From Nocardioides daejeonensis (GTDB taxonomy: Bacteria; Actinomycetota; Actinomycetes; Propionibacteriales; Nocardioidaceae): a DNA stretch of 64,000 bases. Below the pieces are notes generated by a model. It was not told the DNA's origin. It was given only the letters and a program-made list of their open reading frames with translations, and did not search any database. The position numbers and the translations under genes are program-made. The stretch covers positions 124,001 to 188,000 of the forward strand of contig NZ_QHKZ01000001.1 in assembly GCF_003194585.1 (NCBI RefSeq). Reading direction: 5' to 3'. This document shows, in pieces, positions 1 to 13,200 of the stretch (its first letter is position 1; each line of letters starts with the position of its first letter).

Positions 1-131
1 TGGGCGCTGCGCAGCCCTGCCGCGAGCGTCGGCTCCGCCGATGCCGAGGTGCGGCCCCCCAACGTCGCGAATAGGTAGACCGCCGCGTGCTCTCCGGCAA
101 GCACCGTGTTCAGGTCGTCGACGGTGCTCAT
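1..131 (-). CDS. DUF4439 ferritin-like protein, N-terminal part only
   Basis: The gene runs off the left edge, so only the first 43 codons are visible. The translation starts MSTVDDLNTVLAGEHAAVYL and continues FATLGG, which matches the start of DUF4439 (ferritin-like four-helix) proteins often found beside rimP in actinobacteria. The ATG at 131-129 overlaps the stop of the upstream lipoprotein gene by four bases (ATGA), so the two are probably translated together. The biochemical role of DUF4439 is not established. The family call rests on a short stretch and on context. Confidence 0.6.
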   Translation of the reverse strand, partial: MSTVDDLNTVLAGEHAAVYLFATLGGRTSASAEPTLAAGLRSA

Positions 132-643
132 CGGGTTCCTTCCGAGGCGACTGCGACATGTTGGGCCACGCCGGCGGCCATGGAGGCGAGGCTGCGGGCG
201 AGGATGCCGCTGCCGGCCCGGCCGGCCAGGTCGATCAGGCCCTCCTGGAGCCGGCGCTCGGCCTTCAGCACGCCGGCCAGCGCCCGTGCCTCTCCGGCGG
301 AGGTGGTGACCGGGGTGGCGGCCAGGTGCCGTAGGTGTGCGTCGTGCAGAGTGGCGAAGGCGGCCAGTTGCTGGCCGAGTCGGGGCCGGGCTGCGACCGC
401 CGCAGCCACCAGGGCTGCCGTGTCGCCGATCAGGGCTGTCGCTTGATCCACCAGCACGCGGTCGGCGTCCGGTGGGGGTGGGGTGGTCCCGGAGACGGGC
501 TCGCCGGCGCCGTCGGCCTCGGGGCCCCAGCGGCAGCCGGCGAGCGCCAGTGTCAGCGGGACGGCGACGACGGCACCCCGGCGCGAGAGGGCGGGTCCGC
601 GCCCGGAGGCGCGGGGCGAGGACGCGGACGGGGGTGCGGGCAC
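128..643 (-). CDS. putative lipoprotein, helical, upstream of DUF4439 gene
   Basis: About 171 residues. The N-terminus has arginines followed by a hydrophobic stretch and the lipobox LALAGC, so export and lipid attachment at that cysteine are likely. The mature part is Ala/Leu-rich and helical with scattered histidines (HDAHLRHL), reminiscent of a small helical bundle. I do not recognise a named family. The GTG at 643 was chosen because a TAGAGT -10 element ends 7 nt upstream. That element overlaps an in-frame GTG at 652, and a further upstream ATG at 688 would lie before the promoter. Translationally coupled to the DUF4439 gene downstream. Confidence 0.65.
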   Translation of the reverse strand: MPAPPSASSPRASGRGPALSRRGAVVAVPLTLALAGCRWGPEADGAGEPVSGTTPPPPDADRVLVDQATALIGDTAALVAAAVAARPRLGQQLAAFATLHDAHLRHLAATPVTTSAGEARALAGVLKAERRLQEGLIDLAGRAGSGILARSLASMAAGVAQHVAVASEGTR

Positions 644-650
644 GCCGCGC

Positions 651-656
651 ACTCTA
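651..656 (-). promoter_or_regulatory. -10 element (TAGAGT) for lipoprotein gene, leaderless
   Basis: Read on the minus strand, TAGAGT is followed by 7 nt and then GTG. There is no Shine-Dalgarno sequence. This spacing is what a leaderless transcript starting at the codon would need. No clear -35 is visible. Confidence 0.45.
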
Positions 657-719
657 GACGAGCCGCGGCGACGGGTCCCGCCGCCCACCTCGATGCGCGC
701 CGTACCCCGCCGGGCGGGC

Positions 720-725
720 TATGGT
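720..725 (+). promoter_or_regulatory. candidate -10 element (TATGGT) for rimP operon
   Basis: TATGGT fits the TANNNT pattern and lies 33 nt before the rimP ATG, leaving room for the strong AAGGAGG ribosome site at 744-750. No convincing -35 was found. Confidence 0.35.
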
Positions 726-758
726 GGTGCGCGACAACAGCACAAGGAGGTCTCGTCT

Positions 759-1241
759 ATGAGCAGCGCCAGATCTGACGCCGTCCCGGACCGGATTCGG
801 ACCGAGTTGACCGACCCCCTGGCAGCACTGAGCCTGGATGTCGAAGCCGTCGAGCTCACGCCCGCAGGCAAGCGCCGGGTGCTCCGGATCGCGGTCGACA
901 AGGACGGCGGAGTCACCCTCGACGACGTCGCGGAGGCGACCACCGTCGTCTCCGACGTACTGGACGCCTCCGACGTCATGGGCGAGCAGCCCTACACCCT
1001 CGAGGTGACCTCCCGGGGCGTGGACCGCCCCCTGACCCTGCCGCGGCACTGGCGTCGCAACCGGACGCGCCTGGTCAAGGCGGCGCTCGTCGAAGGCGGC
1101 CAGGTCACCGGTCGCGTCCTCGACTCCAACGACGACACCGTCACCCTCCAGGTGGGTGACGACACCCGCGAGGTGCCCTACGCCGACATCGCGAAGGCCC
1201 TCGTGCAGATCGAGTTCAACCGACCCGAAGGGCCAGCCTGA
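759..1241 (+). CDS. rimP: ribosome maturation factor RimP
   Basis: 160 residues, the usual RimP length. RimP assists maturation of the 30S subunit in the cytoplasm. The N-terminal domain contains the typical [15 protein letters not shown] segment and the [10 protein letters not shown] motif near residues 85-95. The C-terminal part is the small SH3-like domain. The ATG is preceded 8 nt upstream by a perfect AAGGAGG. The stop overlaps the nusA start by one base (TGATG), so this is the first gene of the rimP-nusA operon, the common bacterial arrangement. Confidence 0.95.
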   Translation: MSSARSDAVPDRIRTELTDPLAALSLDVEAVELTPAGKRRVLRIAVDKDGGVTLDDVAEATTVVSDVLDASDVMGEQPYTLEVTSRGVDRPLTLPRHWRRNRTRLVKAALVEGGQVTGRVLDSNDDTVTLQVGDDTREVPYADIAKALVQIEFNRPEGPA

Positions 1242-2218
1242 TGGACATCGACCTCAACCTCCTGCGTGCGCTCGAGCACGAGAAGGAGATCAAGTTCTCG
1301 GTGCTTGTGGAGGCGATCGAGCAGGCCCTGCTCACCGCCTATCAGAAGAGCCCGGGAGCGCAGAGCCGCGCTCGGGTCGTCCTGGACCAGAAGACCGGCC
1401 ATGTGAGCGTGCTCGCGGCGGAGCTCGACGACGAGGGCGAGGTCGTCGGTGAGTACGACGACACTCCCGACGGTTTCGGCCGGATCGCCGCCACCACGGC
1501 GAAGCAGATCATGCTGCAGCGGCTGCGCGACGCCGAGGACGAGATCCGGTACGGCGAGTTCTCCGGTCGTGAGGGCGACATCATCTCCGGAGTGATCCAG
1601 CAGGGCCGCAACCCCGACGACGTCATGGTCGACCTCGGCAAGCTCGAGGCGATCCTGCCCCTGGGAGAGCGGGTGCCCACGGAGAAGTACGAGCATGGCA
1701 GCCGGATCAAGTGCATGGTCGTCTCCGTCCGCAAGGGCATGCGCGGACCGCAGATCACGCTCTCGCGCACCCACCCCAACCTGGTGCGCAAGCTCTTTGC
1801 GCTCGAGGTGCCCGAGATCGCCGACGGCACCGTCGAGATCGCGGCCATCGCCCGCGAGGCCGGCCATCGCACCAAGATCGCGGTGCGCTCCACGGTCTCG
1901 GGAGTCAACCCCAAGGGTGCCTGTATCGGCCCGATGGGGCAGCGGGTCCGCAACGTGATGGCCGAGCTCGCCGGTGAGAAGATCGACATCGTCGACTGGT
2001 CCGACGATCCCGCCAAGCTCGTCGCCAGCGCGCTCTCCCCGGCGCAGGTGAGCAAGGTCGAGATCGTCTCGCTCGCCGAGCGGTCGGCGCGGGTGACCGT
2101 GCCTGACTTCCAGCTCTCCCTCGCGATCGGCAAGGAGGGTCAGAACGCCCGCCTCGCGGCCCGCCTCACGGGGTGGCGCATCGACATCCGTTCGGACGAG
2201 CCGGGCAGCGACGCCTGA
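1241..2218 (+). CDS. nusA: transcription termination/antitermination factor NusA
   Basis: 325 residues. NusA binds RNA polymerase and nascent RNA and controls pausing, termination and antitermination. Visible domains are the N-terminal RNAP-binding domain (about 1-105), an S1 domain (about 110-185, containing [19 protein letters not shown]) and two KH domains. KH1 carries [15 protein letters not shown] and KH2 carries [13 protein letters not shown] near the C-terminus. It lacks the acidic C-terminal repeats of enterobacterial NusA, as is normal for actinobacteria. The start overlaps the rimP stop, so the two genes are translationally coupled. Confidence 0.96.
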   Translation: MDIDLNLLRALEHEKEIKFSVLVEAIEQALLTAYQKSPGAQSRARVVLDQKTGHVSVLAAELDDEGEVVGEYDDTPDGFGRIAATTAKQIMLQRLRDAEDEIRYGEFSGREGDIISGVIQQGRNPDDVMVDLGKLEAILPLGERVPTEKYEHGSRIKCMVVSVRKGMRGPQITLSRTHPNLVRKLFALEVPEIADGTVEIAAIAREAGHRTKIAVRSTVSGVNPKGACIGPMGQRVRNVMAELAGEKIDIVDWSDDPAKLVASALSPAQVSKVEIVSLAERSARVTVPDFQLSLAIGKEGQNARLAARLTGWRIDIRSDEPGSDA

Positions 2219-2259
2219 GCGCGGGCGCTACCGGTTCGTGATTCCGGGGGCTGGGGGAG

Positions 2260-2265
2260 TAGAGT
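2260..2265 (+). promoter_or_regulatory. candidate -10 element (TAGAGT) before ylxR
   Basis: TAGAGT ends 9 nt before the ylxR GTG and no ribosome site intervenes. It may start a leaderless transcript. The gene could equally be read from the upstream operon. Confidence 0.35.
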
Positions 2266-2274
2266 TTCACCACA

Positions 2275-2589
2275 GTGGTTCGAGAACGCCGTCCTTCCGC
2301 ATGCCCTGACCAGGGTTCCCTCACGGGTCCCGTCAGGACCTGCATCGGATGCCGGGAGCGGGCCACTAAGAGCGAGTTGTTGCGAGTCGTCAAGGGCTCG
2401 GGGACGACGGCAGGAGCCGTCGTACCGGATCCGCGCGGCTCGGCTCCCGGTCGCGGCGCACACCTGCACCCCACGACCGAGTGCCTGGAACTGGCGGTTC
2501 GACGCCGTGCGTTCGCCCGAGCCCTGCGGCTCGATGCGAAGGCGGAGGTCGGCGCCGTCGAAGACCACATCGCCTTGCTCTGCACCTGA
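2275..2589 (+). CDS. ylxR: YlxR family RNA-binding protein (DUF448)
   Basis: 104 residues with the hallmark RTCIGCRERATKSELLRVV segment at about 21-39, then the conserved GRGAHLHP motif. YlxR proteins lie between nusA and infB in many bacteria. In Bacillus the homologue (RnpM) modulates RNase P, and elsewhere a nucleoid or RNA-binding role has been suggested. The GTG start is supported by the TAGAGT element just upstream. Without it the first dozen residues could be absent. The neighbourhood makes the family call secure, while the precise function in actinobacteria is not known. Confidence 0.88.
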   Translation: MVRERRPSACPDQGSLTGPVRTCIGCRERATKSELLRVVKGSGTTAGAVVPDPRGSAPGRGAHLHPTTECLELAVRRRAFARALRLDAKAEVGAVEDHIALLCT

Positions 2590-2594
2590 CCGTG

Positions 2595-2669
2595 ATGACC
2601 GACAGAAACTGGAGCAGCAGCTCATGAGCACTCGATGAGTACTTCCCGATGAGCATGCACAACCACTAA
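2595..2669 (+). other. chain of four overlapping mini-ORFs in the infB leader
   Basis: Four consecutive tiny reading frames are linked by ATGA overlaps: MTDRNWSSSS (2595-2627), MSTR (2624-2638), MSTSR (2635-2652) and MSMHNH (2649-2669). Each stop shares four bases with the next start. A GGAG sits about 9 nt before the second ATG. The last stop lies 62 nt before the infB GTG. Whether ribosomes use them is unknown. They could form a termination-reinitiation cascade acting on infB. Confidence 0.4.
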
Positions 2670-2731
2670 CGGCTTCGTCGCACCACCCTGCAGTCTGCGC
2701 AGGGCAAGGGCTCGGGGCCAGAAGGAGAAGC

Positions 2732-5593
<2,862 letters not shown>

Positions 5594-5607
5594 TCCGCAA
5601 GCGCTGA

Positions 5608-5645
5608 CGAGGCGGGTTCGGTCCGAGAGGGCCGGACCCGCCTCG
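5608..5645 (+). terminator. hairpin terminator after infB
   Basis: A 16-bp stem (5608-5623 with 5630-5645, two G-U pairs) encloses a 6-nt loop. There is no T-tract, as is common in high-GC genomes. It separates infB from the rbfA promoter. Confidence 0.75.
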
Positions 5646-5662
5646 CGTTCGGCGTTCGCCAC

Positions 5663-5668
5663 TAGACT
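5663..5668 (+). promoter_or_regulatory. -10 element (TAGACT) for rbfA-truB
   Basis: TAGACT lies 47 nt before the rbfA ATG and directly after the infB terminator. Similar TAGNCT elements precede rpsO, pnp and the M4 protease gene in this window. Confidence 0.5.
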
Positions 5669-5715
5669 CAAACACCCGCGGTCGCCCCGCGGACTGAACT
5701 CGGTAGGAGCACCCC

Positions 5716-6177
5716 ATGGCAAGCCCACGGGTCCGCAAGATCGCGGACCGGATCAAGGTCATCGTCGCCGAGATGCTGGAGCGGCGGATCAAGGACCCGC
5801 GGCTCGGGTTCGTGACGGTCACCGACGTCCGCCTCACCGGCGACACGCAGCAGGCGACGATCTTCTACACCGTCTTCGGCGAGGAGGAGGAGCTGGCAGG
5901 CACCGCCGCCGCGCTCGAGTCGGCGAAGGGACTGATCCGCTCCGAGGTGGGCAAGCAGCTGGGCATGCGACACGTGCCGAGCCTGGAGTTCATCCACGAC
6001 GCGCTGCCCGAGACCGCGCGCCAGCTCGACGAGGTCCTGGCCCGGGCCAAGGAGCAGGACGCCCAGGTCGCCGCGACCGCCGCCGGCGCGACGTACGCCG
6101 CGGGGGAGGACCCCTACAAGAAGCCGCGCGAGATCCTCGACGACGAGGCGGGGGCCGAGGAGCGGGACGGGGAGTGA
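5716..6177 (+). CDS. rbfA: 30S ribosome-binding factor RbfA
   Basis: 153 residues. RbfA is a KH-fold protein that binds the immature 30S subunit and helps 16S rRNA 5'-end processing. The conserved start ([20 protein letters not shown]) and the segment [17 protein letters not shown] are present, and the N-terminal 110 residues form the single KH domain. The acidic tail is variable. The ATG has TAGGAGC upstream. The stop overlaps the truB GTG (GTGA), so the two genes form one unit. Confidence 0.94.
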   Translation: MASPRVRKIADRIKVIVAEMLERRIKDPRLGFVTVTDVRLTGDTQQATIFYTVFGEEEELAGTAAALESAKGLIRSEVGKQLGMRHVPSLEFIHDALPETARQLDEVLARAKEQDAQVAATAAGATYAAGEDPYKKPREILDDEAGAEERDGE

Positions 6178-7046
6178 GTCCGCTCGACTCCGGGCTGGTC
6201 GTCGTCGACAAGCCAGGCGGGATCACCTCGCACGGCGTGGTCTCGCGGGTGCGCCGCCTTGCCGGCACCCGCAAGGTCGGGCACGCCGGCACCCTCGACC
6301 CGATGGCCACCGGTGTCCTGGTGCTCGGCGTCAACAGGGCCACCCGGCTGCTCGGCCACCTGATGCTGACCGAGAAGCGCTACGACGCGACGATCCGACT
6401 CGGGCAGACGCGGCACACCGACGACGCCGAGGGCGAGGTCACCGCGACCGTCCCCGCCAGCCATCTCTCCGAGGAGCAGGTCCGTACGGCGGCAGCCCGG
6501 TTCGTCGGGGAGCTCCAGCAGGTGCCGACCGCCGTCTCCGCGATCAAGGTGGACGGCAAACGCGCGCACCAGCTCGTGCGCGAGGGCGAGCAGCCCGTCT
6601 TGAAGGCGCGCACGGTGACGGTGCACGAGCTGACGGTCGACGACGTCCGCGCTGTCGGCGACTTCGTCGACCTCGACGTGTCGGTGCACTGCACCAGCGG
6701 CACCTATGTCCGTGCGATCGCCCGCGACCTCGGGGCCGAGCTCGGCGTGGGTGGGCACCTCACGGCCCTACGTCGAACGGAGGTCGGGGAGTTCGACCTC
6801 GACGTCGCCCAGACCTTGGAGCAGCTGGAGGACGAGTTCCGGTTGCTCCCCATCGCCGAGGCCGCTCGGCGTACCTTCCCGGCCGCCGACCTGGGCGAGG
6901 CCGACGCGGCGGCGGTTCGCTTCGGGCGCCCCCTCGATCTGGAACTGGCGGGCATCACGGCGGTCTTCGGCCCGGACGGCGAGTTCCTGGCGCTCTACGA
7001 GCCGGCCGCGCGGGGGTCACGTCCGCTGACCGTCTTCGTCGGCTGA
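6174..7046 (+). CDS. truB: tRNA pseudouridine(55) synthase TruB
   Basis: 290 residues. TruB converts U55 of the tRNA T-loop to pseudouridine. The start [16 protein letters not shown], the catalytic motif [11 protein letters not shown] with nucleophile Asp42, and the [10 protein letters not shown] region are intact. The C-terminal domain is the actinobacterial form. The GTG overlaps the rbfA stop by four bases. A longer upstream open frame exists but is only rbfA read in another frame. In many relatives ribF follows directly; here the DUF11 gene intervenes. Confidence 0.95.
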   Translation: MSPLDSGLVVVDKPGGITSHGVVSRVRRLAGTRKVGHAGTLDPMATGVLVLGVNRATRLLGHLMLTEKRYDATIRLGQTRHTDDAEGEVTATVPASHLSEEQVRTAAARFVGELQQVPTAVSAIKVDGKRAHQLVREGEQPVLKARTVTVHELTVDDVRAVGDFVDLDVSVHCTSGTYVRAIARDLGAELGVGGHLTALRRTEVGEFDLDVAQTLEQLEDEFRLLPIAEAARRTFPAADLGEADAAAVRFGRPLDLELAGITAVFGPDGEFLALYEPAARGSRPLTVFVG

Positions 7047-7101
7047 TCGGTCCTCCGTTCTAGGACGAAGGTCCCAGGACGTGGGTGAAGTCACGGTGGA
7101 T

Positions 7102-7117
7102 TTCGGATGTTTCCGAA
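7102..7117. promoter_or_regulatory. inverted repeat upstream of DUF11 gene, operator-like
   Basis: TTCGGATGTTTCCGAA has 6-bp arms with a 4-nt spacer. It lies in the 214-bp region between truB and the DUF11 start, about 145 bp before the ATG. It could bind a dimeric regulator. No clear promoter or truB terminator is visible in this region. Confidence 0.35.
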
Positions 7118-7260
7118 GCATCCCTCGGTAGCAGGGCGCGTCATCGTTTAACCTCGAAGCGGTGAGCGGCGATGTGGGAGTCGGCTGCTCCGACCACGGC
7201 GGCGACGTGTGGCCGTGGCTGGTGGGGAATGCGGGGCGTGGGCTCCGCGGGGAGTGTGTG

Positions 7261-10200
7261 ATGTCTACGCGTTTTCATGCAGTCATCGGCAAGCCGGGAT
7301 CCGTGGCCCTTCGGCTGGTAGCGGCGCTTGTTCTGGTCCTGGCGACCCTGGCGCTGGTGCCCGGCTCGCCGGCCGCCGCCGCGCCGCCGAACGACCTCGA
7401 GGTCAGTGCCGAGGTGACCGGCAACGTCCTGCTCGGTGAAGCGGCCGAGGTCCGGGTGACCGCACGCAACACCGGCAGCGTCGATCAGTACAACCTCTCC
7501 TTCCGCTACGTGCTGCCGGCGGGCGTCACCTACGTCCCGGGCTCGAGCAACGCGGCCCTCGGCGAGCCCAAGATCATCAACCTCCCGGCACCGGGCGGCG
7601 GCACGGTGCTGATCTGGAGCAACGTCTCCGACCTTCCCCTCGCGGCGACCCAGGCCCTCACCTTCCGGGTGCTGCCCGACAAGGACGTCTTCCCCGTCGG
7701 CAGCACCATCCCCACGGACGCCTCCGCCTACACCAACACCAACGAGCGCACGGTGCCGAAGTTCAACGGGAGCGGCACCTACACCACGGGAGCCGACAAC
7801 CAGGGGACCGCTCCGCAGGAGCGGACCAGCGTCTCCGCGATCAAGGTGGAGAAGAGCGAGCCGAGTCCCGAGCACGAGCTGGTGCGCGGCGTCCACGAGC
7901 ACCCCACGACGTACGCCCTCAAGGTCACGAACAACGGTCACTACGCGGACCGCAACGTGGTGTTGGTCGACTACCTGCCCGCGCAGCTCGAGTTCCTCGG
8001 CTGCGGCGACGTCGACAACACCGCCGGCGCCGACGTCGAGTACGCCGGCGCCCCACGGCTCGACGCGGTCGCCGACCTCACCGCCAACTGCCCCACGCCC
8101 TTCTCGGTGACGACGGTCAAGGATCCGGCGGGCTACCCGGGCGGGGTCTACACCCGCGTCGAGTGGCACCTCGCCGACCTCGCGCCGGGCGACACCACCA
8201 CGGTCAGGTACCTGGCTGGCATTCCGATGCGGGCCAACCAGCTCTTCCCCGAGGGCGCCGAGCCGTCTGCGACCAGCGGTGAGCAGGGGGCCAACCTCGA
8301 CAACAACACCGGTGCCTCCACCCGTGAGACCGACAGCGAGCAGGGGCTGACCAACCACGTGGGGGTGAGTGCCGACTACGCCGGTCCCGTGGCGGGCGGT
8401 GGCTCGACCAGGGTGGCCGACGAGGACACGCTGACGGTCACCGCGGAGGACCTCGCGGTGCAGAAGTCGGTGTCGCCGACGACCTTCACCCACGGCGGCA
8501 TCGCGACCTTCACCTTCGAGCTGCAGACCGGCGAGTACGCCCGCGCCGACCAGATCGTGTTGACCGACGTGCTCCCTGACGGCCTCTGCCCGTTGCGTGC
8601 CGAGGGGCAGGGCATCAGTGGGTGCACCGCTGCCGGCTCCCAGGCGCCCACCGGGGCGAGCTACGACACCGTGACGGCCAACGCCGACGGCACCCACACC
8701 ATCGTCTTCACGCCCGTCACCATGCCGGAGAGCGGCACCCACACGGTCACCTTCCAGGCGCTCATGGGCACCACGTACCGGCAGACCGGTGCCCCGACCG
8801 TGGCCGGTGACTCCTACGTCAACACGGTCTCGCTGACCGGCACCACGACCTCGGTCAACGGACTGGGCCACGAGAGCGGCACCCAGGCGGTCGAGGACGA
8901 GTCGCGCGCGACCCTCACCGGCGGCGAGGTGAAGCTTGATAAGCGGATCCTGCCCCAGGACGGCAGCACGCCGTACACGTGTGCCAAGCCCGCGGGCGAC
9001 TACAAGGACACCGCGGCCCTGCTCACGGGCTCTGCGGCCGAGCGCGCCTCGGTGACCTTCGCCGAGGGGTCGCGGGTCTGCTTCCTGCTCGACGTCACCT
9101 TCCCCACGGGGACCGACACCAAGAACCCGGTCCTCAAGGACTTCCTGCCCGAGAACCTCACTTACGAGGCGGGCTCCGCGCAGCCCGCCGGCGGCAACAA
9201 CCTGCCCGCCGGCCAGGTCACCATCACCATGCCCAGTGCCGGACCCGTCTTCACCCTCGGTGAGACCAAGTCGGGCGGCCGCTTCGTGACCCAGGGTGGG
9301 CGCTTCGTCTATGTGCTCTCGGCGATCGTGAACACGCCGGCAGCGCCCGGTGAGGTCGACGTGCCAGGCAACCTGGCGAAGCTCACCTGGACCGACACCA
9401 AGGGCAAGGTCAGCTTCCTCCGCGACCAGGAGGACTTCCGCGTCCCGTCACCGCCGCCGATCGCGATCGACAAGACGGCGTCCGCGACCTCCGTGGTTGC
9501 CGGTGACCAGGTCGACTTCAGCATCGCGCTCAGCAACAACGGGAACGCGGCCAACGGCAACGCTGTCGACATCGTCGGCCCGACCGTGTGGGACGTGCTG
9601 CCCCAGGGCATCGCCTGCGCCGATCTGGTCTCCGGTGTCGGAACGGCCCCGCGCCAGTGCTTCGACCCGACCTCCGCGGGTCGACCCACGTACGCCGGCA
9701 ACGGCGTCCGCTCGGTGGTGATCTGGGAGCTGCCCGACACCGTGCGGATCGCGCCCGGAGCCACGCTCAACGCCGCGATCACCTACCGCGTCACCTATCC
9801 GGCGACCATCGCTGCGGGAGCGTCGTACACGAACACCGCGCACGTGCGTGACTACGGAACCGAGAACAACCTCGGTGTGATCGAGACCCACTACCCCAAG
9901 GAGAACGTCGACACGACGGTGCCTGCCGACGAGCAGGATGCTCCGCCGGCGAACGACAACCACACCGTCACCGTGCCGAAGGTCGAGCTCGACAAGTCCA
10001 ACGACACGTCGGTCGACGACGCCTTGCAGGGAGCGAACCCGGGCACCACCAACTACGCGGTGCCGGGGGAGACGGTCACCTACACGATCGAGGCCAAGCT
10101 GCCGAAGAACACCACCGTCTACGGCGGGAAGATCACCGACGCCCTGCCGAGCCACGTCGTCTTCGACGAGCTCGTGGCCGTCGAGCACAAGGTGGGCGCC

Positions 10201-13200
10201 GGCGGATGGGCGACCGCGCCCGCCTCCGTGGTGCCGAGTACCCCCACCTACGTCGCGGCGACCAAGGTCCTCACCGCCACGTTGGCCACGCCCTTGGTCA
10301 TCGGCGCCGAGGACCAGTGGGTGCGGCTCACCGTGCGGACCCACATCGACGTGGGCAGCACAGGCGTCCACAACCAGACGCGCGTGAACACCGCCCGATT
10401 CGACTCGACGAACCAGGCCGGCGGCAGCCTCACGCAGGTCACCGACACCTCAACGATCACGCTCGTCGAGCCGCAGCCGGTGGTCGACAAGACCGTGACG
10501 CCGACCAACCCCGGTGCGGGCCAGTCGGTCACCTACACGATCACGGCCAAGAACAACCGCCAGCCGGTGCTGCACGACTCGGTGCTCGTCGACTGCGTGC
10601 CCGCAGGCATCAACGTCGACTCCGGGAGCATCACTCCCAGCCGTGGCACCGCGGCCGTCGTCGCCAGCCCGGGCTGTGCCGCGGGCGCGACCCGGATCGA
10701 GTGGACACTCGGGGACCTGCCCAACACGCAGCCCTGGCCGACGCTCACCTACACCGCGACGGTCGACCCCGCCGCAGGCTCCGCTGCCACCTACGTCAAC
10801 ACGGTGACCGAGACCGGCACCTCGATGCCGGGCACCCCTCCGGGCGACAAGAGCTACGCCGCCACCGACGATGCCACGCTGACCGTCCCGAGCAGCACGA
10901 TCACCAAGTCGGTGACCCCCACCCGTGCGCCTGTGGGCGATCGGGTGACGTTCACCGTCGACGTCGAGCTGCCGCGAGACGCGCACTTCTACGACGCCCG
11001 CGTGGTCGACACGTTGCCGGCCGGGATCGACCCGGCCTCCCTCCAGGACGTGGACGTGACGTGCACCGACAGCGGGGGTTCCTGCACCGTGCCGACGCCG
11101 ACCAGCTCCACTGCCGGTCAGGTCGTCACCTGGAGCTTCGGGCACATCCCGACCTCGAGTGCGAACCGCACCCTGCAGGTCACCTACACGGCCGTCGTAC
11201 GAAGCGACACGTTCGGCAGCCCGCAGGCCCAGAACGATGCCGGAGAGACGCTGACCAACAGTGTGCGTTTCCTCTGGAAGTCGGCCTCCGGGGACACGAC
11301 CGACAAGCAGACCGGCCCCGCCACCTCGACCGCTACGGTCCTTGAGCCTCGCCTCAGCATCACCAAGGCCGTGTCGAAGGCCAACCCGGTCCACGGCGAG
11401 GAGTTCACCTACACGGTGACCGTCACCAACGCCACCGGTGCGAACGTGTCGACGGCGCACGACATCGACCTCACCGACACGGTGCCGGCCGGCGTCAAGG
11501 TGACGGCTGGATCGATCAGCGGCGGCGGTGCGCTCAACGGCGGAGCCACGGGCGGCGGCACCATCACCTGGTCCGACCTCGGTCCGTTGGCCGCGGGCGA
11601 CTCCATCACGCTCACCTACAAGGGCACGCTGGTCTCCGGCACGAAGACCGGCCAGACCAACACCGTCGACATCACCGAGTACCACTCGCTGCCGAGCAAC
11701 GAGGGCGGCGGACGCACGTACGACGGCCCCGAGGACGACGCGACCGTGACGCCGGCGCTGCCCGAGCTCACCGTGAGCAAGACGCTGCTCGACCCGGCGC
11801 CCGCCTACCGGGGGAAGCCGGTGCGCTGGCGGATCGAGGTCACCAACAAGGCCGGCGCGCCGACCGCGCACGATGTGGACATCGTCGACACGCTGCCCGC
11901 GGGGTGGACCTACGACGACGACTCGGCGATGGTCTCGATCAAGGGCGCCGCAGCGACCCAGGTGAATCCCGCGATCTCCGGTCAGGCGCTGACCTGGACG
12001 AATCTCGCCGATCTCGCCGGTGGCGAGTCGATCGTGATCGACCTGATCGCCATCCCGGGCGCTTCGGCTGCCGTCGGCTCGGGCACCGCGCACGTCAACA
12101 CGGCGGCGACCTCGGGTAAGGACCTCGAGGGTGGCGTCGTGGTCACCGAGGACGAGGACGATGCCCAGACGCGCATCGACTCCGCCGACGTGCAGATCGT
12201 CAAGGCGGTGACCCCGTCGGGGGCCAAGCCGGTGGCCGGCGACGACTTCTCGTGGACGCTGACCGTCACCAACAACGGCGGCGACGTCGCGGTCGGTCCG
12301 TTCACCGTCACCGACACGCTGCCGGACGGCGTCACCTTCGTCTCCGCCGACGGTGGCGGCTGGACCTGCCACCCGCCGGTCCCCGCTACGCCGTCGGAGT
12401 TCACCTGCGAGCGCACAGGCACCCTCGCCAAGGACGCCTCGTTCGCACCGATCACCGTGACCGGCACGCTCGACGCCGACCTGGTGGCCGGCACCGAGAT
12501 CACCAACAACGCCACGGTGAGCGCGGAGACGTACGACCCGGACAAGGACAACAACAAGGACGACGAGAGGTCGACGGTCACCACCATCGCCGACTTCGGC
12601 ATCGACAAGGCGCTCAACGGCACCCTCGTGCCCGGGCGCGACGCGACGTACGCCATCACCGTGACGAACCACGGGCCGTCGTACTCGCAGGGCGCGATCA
12701 CCGTCACCGAGACGCTCCCGGCGGGCCTCACCTACAAGTCCTTCACCGGCACGGGGTGGAAGCTCGACAACCAGAGCGGTCAGGTGCTCACGTTCGTCTG
12801 GGACGGAGCGAAGCCGGTGGGCATCGGCGCGCTGCCGGTGATCAACGTGACCGCGTCGGTGGCCAGCAGCCTCACCACGGCCGTCACCAACAGGGTGACC
12901 GTCGAGGAGCCGACCGACCCCACCTCCGGACCGGAGGAGCCGGACTCGAAGGACGTTCCCAGCACGCCGGCGCCGAGCGCCGACCTCAGCCTGGAGAAGA
13001 CCCACGTGGGTCCGATGACGGCCGGGACGACCGACACGTACTCGTTCACCGTCACCAACCATGGCCCGTCCGACGCGGCCGGACCGCTCACCTTGGTCGA
13101 CGACCTGCCCGCCGGCCTGACCTACGTCGCCGGCTCGGCGACCAGCGGCTGGACCTGCACCCCCGCGGGCCAGGTGCTCACCTGCACCCGGCCCGCCGGT

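Noticed and set aside
7090..7145. c-di-GMP (GEMM) riboswitch before the DUF11 gene
   Set aside because: A GGTAGCAGGG stretch looked similar, but the GACGCAAAGCC core and tetraloop-receptor pattern are missing.
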